64,000 nucleotides of DNA from Begonia masoniana (taxonomy: Eukaryota; Streptophyta; Magnoliopsida; Cucurbitales; Begoniaceae): contig CM039514.1 of NCBI GenBank assembly GCA_022432975.1, positions 3,827,519 to 3,891,518 on the forward strand, given 5' to 3'. The position numbers and the translations under genes are program-made. Positions within the stretch are counted from its first letter, which is position 1; every line of letters begins with the position of its first letter. This document shows positions 56,114-64,000 of the stretch, piece after piece. The notes beneath the pieces are model-generated. The model was not told the origin of the DNA. It made no database searches and worked only from the letters and a program-made list of their open reading frames with translations.

Positions 56114-56803
56114 GTGTTAGCTAATTTTCGTAATTTTCTCACATGTTAGCTAATTTTCGTAATTTTCTCATATCTTAACAGAGAAATTACAGATCTTGAA
56201 TCAATTGATTTTCACATGTTGATAACCAGGAGAGATGATAAAACATAAACATCTTTATTTTCTTATTTCTTAATGATAGAAATAATGAATTACCTGAAAG
56301 AATATGTTTGCTTACTTTTCTCTTATTTTCTTAACAGAGAAAAACAACATTTAAAGAAACGATTTATTTTCACAACTCTAATAGCAAATAAGAAATCACG
56401 TAAACATAATATTTGCTTCTGTTAGTGATAGAAAAAACTTAATGGTGAAAGAAAGAGAACCTGTTAACATGACACACACTTTCATTAACAGGGAAACAGG
56501 GAAATTAACTCGTAGCTTACTTGAGTCCATACGTTTTGGAATAATTTCTCTCTCCTTCTCCTTTAGTGTTTCTTCAGGCAGTGGTTCTTGATGGAAAACC
56601 CACTGTTTTCATTAATGGCAGAGAGCGAGAGGACCATAAACCTCTTTTTAATGCATTAAGATTAACTTCCATCAAGTTAATCAATAAAAATTACATTGAC
56701 CAATACAATTCTAACACACAAGGCCACATCACGTGGCTGTCACTATTTGACGTTTGGGTTTCCATTTTTAGATCATTCACGTGGAAACAACCAAAATTCA
56801 ACA
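56114..56803 (-). repeat. 3' LTR of copia element (minus strand)
   Basis: The right edge is firm: the minus strand reads AAGTGGGAGAAA (polypurine tract), then TGTTGAATTTTGG from 56803. The left edge at 56114 or 56143 is inferred from TGTTAGC, which gives TGTT...AACA ends; a 29-bp direct repeat blurs the choice. Confidence 0.6.
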
Positions 56804-57190
56804 TTTCTCCCACTTGGCCTGTGTGATAGGTAATGATCATATGTACATAATATAGATCAAATTCTTCATTACATTGGTCAAACATAATATCACTATCAAG
56901 TATACAACTAATATGGATCATAGCGGTCATATGTCAATTATAACGACACAGTTCCTTCTATGTATCACACTATCAATTATGTACTCAATATGATCTAGAA
57001 GCATGTATAGCATAATGGTCCACATCAGTGTCTTTCATAAAGACTAATCCTGTTCAAATCATAACTTCATAATTTCATTACTGAATGCATTCAACATAAT
57101 TAAACAGGATTCATAAGTGTATATCAGAAACTATCAATACATGAGCTCAAGAGTGTCAAGTACATGAAGAACACAAACATAAACATAAAG

Positions 57191-60100
57191 TTAACCTTCG
57201 GAAATGCCCATTCGTTCGACATGTTCAGTAAATGTCTTAGGTGGCAATCCTTTTGTTAACGGATCCGCAATCATAAGGTTGGTGCTTATGTGTTCGATTG
57301 ACACCCTCTGTTTCTGAACTTCTTCTTTAACGGCCAAGTATTTCAACTCTATATGTTTAGCACCTTTGGAATACTTGTCGTTTTTAGAAAAGAAGACTGC
57401 TGCGGAGTAGTCACAATAAATTTTCAGTGGCTTGGCAATACTGTCAACAATTCCAAGTCCTGAAATAAAGTTCCGCAGCCATAAACCATGAATAGTGGCC
57501 TTAAAGCATGCCACAAACTCAGCTTCCATAGTGGACGTAGCAGTGACAGACTGCTTCGCACTCTTCCATGAGATTGCACCATCGGCTAAAAGAAACAAAT
57601 AGCCAAACGTGGATTTTCTAGTATCCACACATCCAGCATATTCTGAATCTGAATATCCAATTACTTCAAGATGATCAGATCGTCTGTAAGTGAGCATGTG
57701 ATCTTTCGTTCCTTGTAAATACCTCAATACTTTCTTTGCAGCTTTCCAATGCTCTATGCCTGGATTACTTTGATACCGTCCCAGCATTCCGACAGCAAAA
57801 CTAATGTCTGGTACAAGTCTGTGCATACATCAAGCTGCCCACAATAGATGCATAAGGAATGTCTTTCATTTCTGTACGTTCCAATTTATTCTTTGGACAT
57901 TGATTGAGATTAAATTTATCTCCTTTCTGAATTGGAACAACACTTGCTGAACATTTTTCCATTCTGAATCTCTATAGAACTTTATTAATATAGGCTTTCT
58001 GAGACAATTCCAACAATCCTTGTGATCTATTCCGGAATATTTCGATTCCAATCACAAAGGATGTCTCTCCCATATTTTTCATTTCAAAGTTCATATTGAG
58101 ATATTTCTTGGTTTCGTACATTAGGCCAAGATCATTAGTAGCTAGCAAGATATCATCAACATACAGAATCAGAAATATAAACTTACTCCCACTGACTTTT
58201 AGATATATACACCGATCAACGATGTTTTCCTTAAATCCAAAGGAGGTGATGGTATCGTTAAACTTAAGATACCATTGCCTGGAAGCTTGTTTAAGTCCGT
58301 ATATTGACTTCTTTAGTTTACACACTATTTGTTCTTGTCCTTTAATGACAAAACCTTCAAGTTGGTCCATATAAACTTCTTCATCTAAATTCTCATTCAA
58401 AAAGGCAGTTTTCACATCCATTTGATGGAGCTGTAAATCATAATGAGCTATCATTGCCATAATAATTCTGAAAGAATCCTTTTTCGAAACAGGAGAAAAG
58501 GTTTCTTTGTAATCAAAGTCTGGCTTTATTTCGTTTGATATTGCCATTAGAGTCGCGTTTGGTCTTAAAGACCCATTTACACCCAACTCTTTTACAACCT
58601 TCTGGCAATTCGACGAGTTGCCAAACTTCATTCTATTCCATTGATTTTAATTCATCTTTCATGGCATCTAACCATTTATCAGAATTTGCACTTTCCATGG
58701 CCTGTGAAAACGAAACTGGATCATCATCAAGTCCTAAATCATAATCGGACTCTTGAAGATAAACTACATAATCATTCGAAATAGCAGATCTTCTTTCTCT
58801 TACAGATCTTCTTAATGGTATTTCTAGTGGTTGATCTCTTATAGGTTCATTCGTGACAACCTCATTATGTGGAGTTGGATCATTAATTTGTTGTTCGTAT
58901 AAGTCATTAATACGATCAACAACTGGTGGAACAACAACTTGAGTAGAAGTTATGGGTATTGGAACTTGCACCCTAACTTCTTGAATTTCCACTTTACGTG
59001 GTTCCAAACTCCCATTGGTCTCACCATTTCCAGTTTCAACAATTCTCGTACTATGGCTAGGACAGTAAAATCTATACCCTTTTGATTTTTCTGGATAACC
59101 AATGAAGAAACCACTGGTTGTTCTTGAATCCAGTTTTCTTTCATGTGGATTATAAATTCTTACTTTTGCTGAACAACCCCAAACATGCATGTGTCTTAAA
59201 CTGGGTTTCCTTCATGTCCACAGTTCAAATGGTGTATTTGAAACTGCCTTACTAGGAACCCTGTTTAACAAGTATACAGCAGTCTTTAAAGCATGCATCC
59301 ACAATGACAAGGGTAAAGAAGAATTACTTAACATACTCCAAACCATATCCATTAAAGTACGATTTTGCCTTTCTGCAACACCATTCTGTTCTGGTAATCC
59401 TGGCATTGTGTATTGCGCACAAATACTACGACTTTCTAGGAATTTAGCAAATGGACCTGGATGTTGTCCATTTTCATCATAACTTTCATAATATTCACCA
59501 CCTCTATCAGATCTAATAATTTTCACTTTTCTATCTAATTGTCTTTCAACCTCAGTAATAAATACTTCGAGAGCATTTATTGACTGAGATTTTTCATTCA
59601 GTAGATAGATATATCCATAACGTGAAAAATCATCAATAAAGGTGATAAAATATCTTTCTCCACCAAAAGATGGAACATCAAATGGACCACATATATCGGT
59701 GTGTATGATTTCAAGGAGCTGTTTGCTTCTTGTGGTTACTTTCTTACTTGTGTTTCTTGTTTGTTTTCCTTTAATACAATCAACACAAATATTTAGATCA
59801 GTAAAATCCAAATTTGGAAGGATTGATTGCTTTACCAGTTTTTCCATTCTTTCTTTGGATATATGACCTAATCGTTTATGCCACAAATAAGCAGAACATT
59901 CATTTATTAAACCACGTTTTGTTCCAATATTACGATGCTCAATTAATAGGGTTTCAGCAAAACAATAATCAAGTTTTAACTTGTACAAACTATCATACAG
60001 AACACCAGAACCAAAAAGAACATTATCTTTATACAAACTGAAACATTTATTCCCAAACATACAGGAATATCCAACTGTATCAAGTTTCGATAATAAAACT

Positions 60101-60569
60101 AGATTACGAGAAACAGATGGAACATAAACAGTTTGAAAAAGATCTAATTGATATCCAGTGTCTAACATTAAATGGTAAGTTCCAATGGCTTCAACTGGAA
60201 CTTTCACCCGATTGCCCATGTAGATATATCTTTCATTTGGGCTTATGGTTTGGGTCGTAAGGAATCCCTGCATCGTATTAGAAACGTGAGTAGTACAACC
60301 AGAATCAATCCACCAAGTATTACAAGGAACTTCAGTTAAATTTGATTCGAAACATACGAAAGCACTAGGCTTACCTTTCTTTTCGAACCATGCCTTACGT
60401 TTCAGGCAATCTTTCTGATAGTGTCCTTGCTTTCCACAGAAATGACACTTATCCTTTCGTTGTTCTTTTTTGTGGATTTGGAAAGAGGACTGAGCAATTG
60501 ATGATAGTCCTTTCTTACCCTTTCCACCTTTCTTTCATGGTTTCTTTCCAGCTCCTTCATAATTCATGA
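57191..60569 (-). pseudogene. Copia pol (with gag C-terminus): PR, INT, RT, RNase H; broken
   Basis: Zinc knuckle CHFCGKQGHYQKDC is at about 60450. The protease has WWIDSGCTTHVS (about 60300). Pre-integrase reads YLWHKRLGHISKERM (about 59890). The integrase core has HTDICGPF, ITFIDDFSRYGY, RSDRGGEY and PEQNGVAERQNRT (about 59700-59340). Reverse transcriptase has MDVKTAFLNENLDEEVYM, SIYGLKQASRQW and YVDDILLATND (about 58420-58130). RNase H has GYSDSEYAGC and KHIELKYLAVKEE (about 57660-57320). Stops or frame changes occur near 60535, 59210, 58632, 57970 and 57830. Integrase before RT is the copia order. Confidence 0.92.
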
Positions 60570-60574
60570 GATTG

Positions 60575-62406
60575 TGTAACAATCAAAATTTCTTCACCGA
60601 CATTCACCAACAAATTGTCGGCAAATTAATTGGGGTAGGATGGAAACCAACATAAAATTTATCATTCACCTAAACCATCTACAAATTTGTCTAAAATTTA
60701 AGAAGGTTGTTCAGATTTTTTTTGTTATAAATTAGATGATCGGGGGAGGAGGAATCACCCAATCATCTTGCTTATTCTGAAAATCAAAGAGCTTACCTCA
60801 TCAGAAAGCACAAACCCGATCTCCGACCACCGTGAACAACGCCAACCTTCGGGCGAACGTTCTTCGGCGAAAATCCATTCCTCGACCGAACTCCTCTCCG
60901 GCGTAACCCTCTCTCTCGGCCGACGCTCTCCATCATCGTTCGGCCGAATTTCGACCTCCTTTTCTCTCGGCCACTCGAGCTCTCTCTCTCTCTCGGGTCA
61001 CCGTTCGACATCGCAGAGAGAGAAGCTCTCTCTCTGCTCTTTGCCTCGCGAAGAAGAAGAACAGGGCAGGGTGGGTTCAGTTTTATTTTTTAAAACTGAA
61101 CCGGTTCACTTGTCCTAAACCGAACCAGCCCAACAGCAAACCGGACCAGCACTGTTCATCGAACCGACCCGGACCGTTACTGTTCACCCGACCCGAACCG
61201 GACCCAACCCGAACCGATTTTCGACCCGATTCTAACCAAACCGATCAAAAATTGAACCGGTAAGAATTTCTGCCCTAATTCTTTTAAAGTTGGATTAAAT
61301 TAAATGGGAATTGAATTTTGATATTCGAACTAGGCAGAGAATATTTTGGAACCGTCCGATTCGATCCAAATCAATCCAACCGATCCGATCTGACCTAAGA
61401 TTTCAACGTAAGGAAATTCTGCTCAATTTACTTTGGAAATTGAATTTATTTAAATAGGAATTTAATACCAAAATTTGAATTAAACAGGATATTATTGAAA
61501 TATTGGATATTGGAAAATCCCGATAAACTCATATTGCTCGGAATCCAGGTAAGTGAAATACAAGTTTTGGCTACGGCCCTACATTACAAGATTATATTAT
61601 TTTATTTTATTTTTCAGTCACACATTTTCAATGATTGAGCACGTATTTTAGAATATCGACATAGAATAATTTAAAAGATAAAATGGATAGATTATTTGCA
61701 TGTGTATGAAAAAGTAAAAGAAATGCGATAGCAAAAGCCTGAACGACAGTGAGATGATGAGCTTGAGCATATGTTTTAACGTGATAGCAAAAGCTTGAAC
61801 GACAGTGAGATGGTGAGCTTGATCGTTAAAATTAAAAGTAAAAGATGACGAAGCCTGAACAACAATGAGATGGCTAAGTCTTAATAGGATTCGGTAAAAG
61901 TAAAAGTAAAAGTTTTGCACGTATTTCTACTTACTGAGTTTTTCTCACATTTTTGTTTTAAACTTGTGATGTAGGTGAGTTTTTGTCTGAGGAAGAAATT
62001 GCTGCAATTGAGAACCCTCCAGTGGCAAGCGAGCATACAGATGAAGAACATATTGATGATTTCGAGGGAATGATTTAAATTAAGTATGCTTAAATTTTCA
62101 AACGATATTAATGTGTTATTTCCGTTAAGATTTGAATTATTACGTTGAACTTTATTATTATTTAAAGTTTCATAAATTGTGTTAATTATGCAATGATTTT
62201 AATATTTTGATAAGTTTATTGTTTCAAGATTTTGATAAATGTATTACAAAGCTTCCACGAATTTAAAGTTTTCAATTAATATTTAAATTTTCAAATCTAT
62301 GATTTAGCGCTCGATTTCAAATCAAATTGGGGAAAATTCTAGGGTTTCAAAATTAGGGTTTCAAATTTGCGGTTTTTTTTTTTTTTTTTTAAATCGGGGC
62401 GTTACA
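60575..62406 (+). mobile_element. Solo LTR, gypsy-type family 4
   Basis: 1832 bp from TGTAACAATC to GGGGCGTTACA, flanked by the exact target duplication GATTG (60570-60574 and 62407-62411). It is inserted antisense into the copia gag. It carries a leader interval (61559-61975), a repeat of about 55 bp (GATAGCAAAAGCCTGAACG, about 61727-61880), and a long stretch of AACCGGACC/CGAACCG-rich sequence near 61080-61260. Confidence 0.92.
61559..61975 (+). other. LTR leader intron-like interval with paired ends (family 4)
   Basis: Donor CCAG|GTAAGT at 61559; hairpin GGC-TACG-GCC; arm CCTACATTACAAG (61578-61590); complement CTTGTGATGTAGG (61963-61975), 12 Watson-Crick pairs plus one wobble, ending on the acceptor. 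Confidence 0.6.
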
Positions 62407-63045
62407 GATTGACAGCTTGAGTTCCTGGTTTCTTAAGCCTTGCTTCTTCCTGAATGAGCATACTTTGCAATTCATGCACATTCCATTTAGTCCTCATAGT
62501 GTTATAACTCATATGAAATGGGCCATATTGAGGAAGCAAGGAGTTCAGAATAAACGTCACTAAGAAGTTCTCATTCACTTCCATTCCCATGGTCTTTAGT
62601 CTTGCTGCCATGTTTGTCATTTCGACAACATGTTCATGCATGGTACGTGAACCATCAAACTTCATGGTGGTTAAAGTACCCATCAGTGTTCCAGCAAGTG
62701 ATTTATCAGCCGATTCTGACTGAGAACATTCTTCCACAAATTTCATAAATTCCTTTGCACTTTCAGTTTTAGGAATTGTGGACTTGATGTTGTTGGCTAC
62801 AGTCATTCGCATAAACATTAAGCTTAATCTGTTTGATCTTTCCCAGGCATTATAGGAAGATCTCTGATCAGCACTACTAGAAACAGTGATAGCAGCTGGT
62901 TTCTCACTTAAGAGTGCCAAATCAAGATCCAGAACACCGAGGTGAAACTGAACTTGTTCGCACCATTCAGAGAAATTTAGACCAGAAAACTTTACAACAG
63001 ATGTGGCTTGCGAATGAAGAGCAACATGAATAGATGCTGCAAAAT
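62407..63045 (-). pseudogene. Copia gag, N-terminal part
   Basis: The minus strand reads SVVKFSGLNFSEWCEQVQF, LALLSEKPAAITVS, AWERSNRLSLMFMR, ESAKEFMKFVEECSQSES, TMHEHVVEMTNMAARL and QSMLIQEEARLKK, the gag type of copia elements (UBN2-like). It is continuous to AVN, where the family 4 LTR interrupts it; the frame resumes as MNYEGAGKK at 60569. The start codon is not identifiable because a repeat replaces the sequence beyond about 63045. Confidence 0.85.

Positions 63046-64000
<955 letters not shown>

Larger units (their letters stand above)
56114..63045 (-). mobile_element. Ty1/copia element (minus strand), 5' end lost, solo LTR inside
   Basis: Minus-strand order is gag (about 63045-62407), a solo gypsy LTR insertion (62406-60575), the rest of gag with a zinc knuckle, then protease, integrase, reverse transcriptase and RNase H in copia order (60569-57191), a polypurine tract and the 3' LTR. 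The 5' LTR is not visible because another repeat begins at about 63046. Several stops and frame changes make it inactive. Confidence 0.9.

Noticed and set aside
60768..61118. 116-codon Ser/Arg-rich plus-strand frame
   Set aside because: Lies inside the family 4 solo LTR and is low-complexity; most likely leader or LTR sequence.

Overview
ORGANISM. The window looks like repeat-rich nuclear DNA of a flowering plant, most likely a eudicot. It is AT-rich, genes carry GT-AG introns, and most of it is LTR retrotransposons (Ty3/gypsy chromovirus, Ty1/copia, Cassandra TRIM), a MULE, MITEs and satellites. I cannot name the family or species from sequence alone. LAYOUT. (1) 1-4946 and about 33807-39010 are two copies of a direct tandem duplication carrying a GFA/CENP-V-like zinc protein gene (849-1265; 34687-35103) and a microsomal glutathione S-transferase 3 gene. 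The right MGST3 copy is complete in four exons (37383-38853). The left copy has exons 1-3 (3595-4132) and is then cut; the 3' half of its exon 4 appears to lie 28 kb away at 32301-32455. (2) The 27 kb between these pieces holds a minus-strand LTR relic (about 4947-16322) that was hit by a complete Cassandra TRIM (6075-6900) and a full-length but decayed chromovirus (6927-15388). It also holds a MITE, an apparently intact two-exon serpin gene (17877-19160), a 5.7 kb MULE with a 9-bp target duplication (19284-24983), a copia relic carrying a solo LTR (26108-28472), and an unclassified repeat. (3) 39453-54667 is a minus-strand relic of the mitochondrial complex I 75-kDa subunit gene. An exon is split by a concatemer of a small LTR element (39847-53289). 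Inside that concatemer sits a 10 kb gag-only gypsy element (39925-49994), and inside its gag sits a second Cassandra (43928-44914). One LTR of the gypsy element has a 1.7 kb expanded satellite, and a 19-unit 26-bp satellite adjoins the relic. (4) 55842-64000 has a small secreted-type ORF apparently cut by a minus-strand copia element (about 56114-63045), which itself carries a solo gypsy LTR (60575-62406). The window ends in about 500 bp of (GA)n. HOW IT FITS. The probable working genes are the two GFA-like genes, MGST3 copy B and the serpin; nearly everything else is mobile or broken. MOST INTERESTING SIGNAL. Five different gypsy-type LTR families (seven LTRs) share a leader layout: a CAG|GTAAGT-like donor, a small hairpin 10-30 nt later, then a CCTACAYYA arm. 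That arm is the reverse complement of a segment lying exactly on a downstream TGRTGTAG|G acceptor 0.4-1.9 kb away. The arms co-vary between families (ATCA/TGAT versus ACCA/TGGT, plus family-specific extensions), which suggests a conserved RNA pairing of the two ends of an LTR leader intron.
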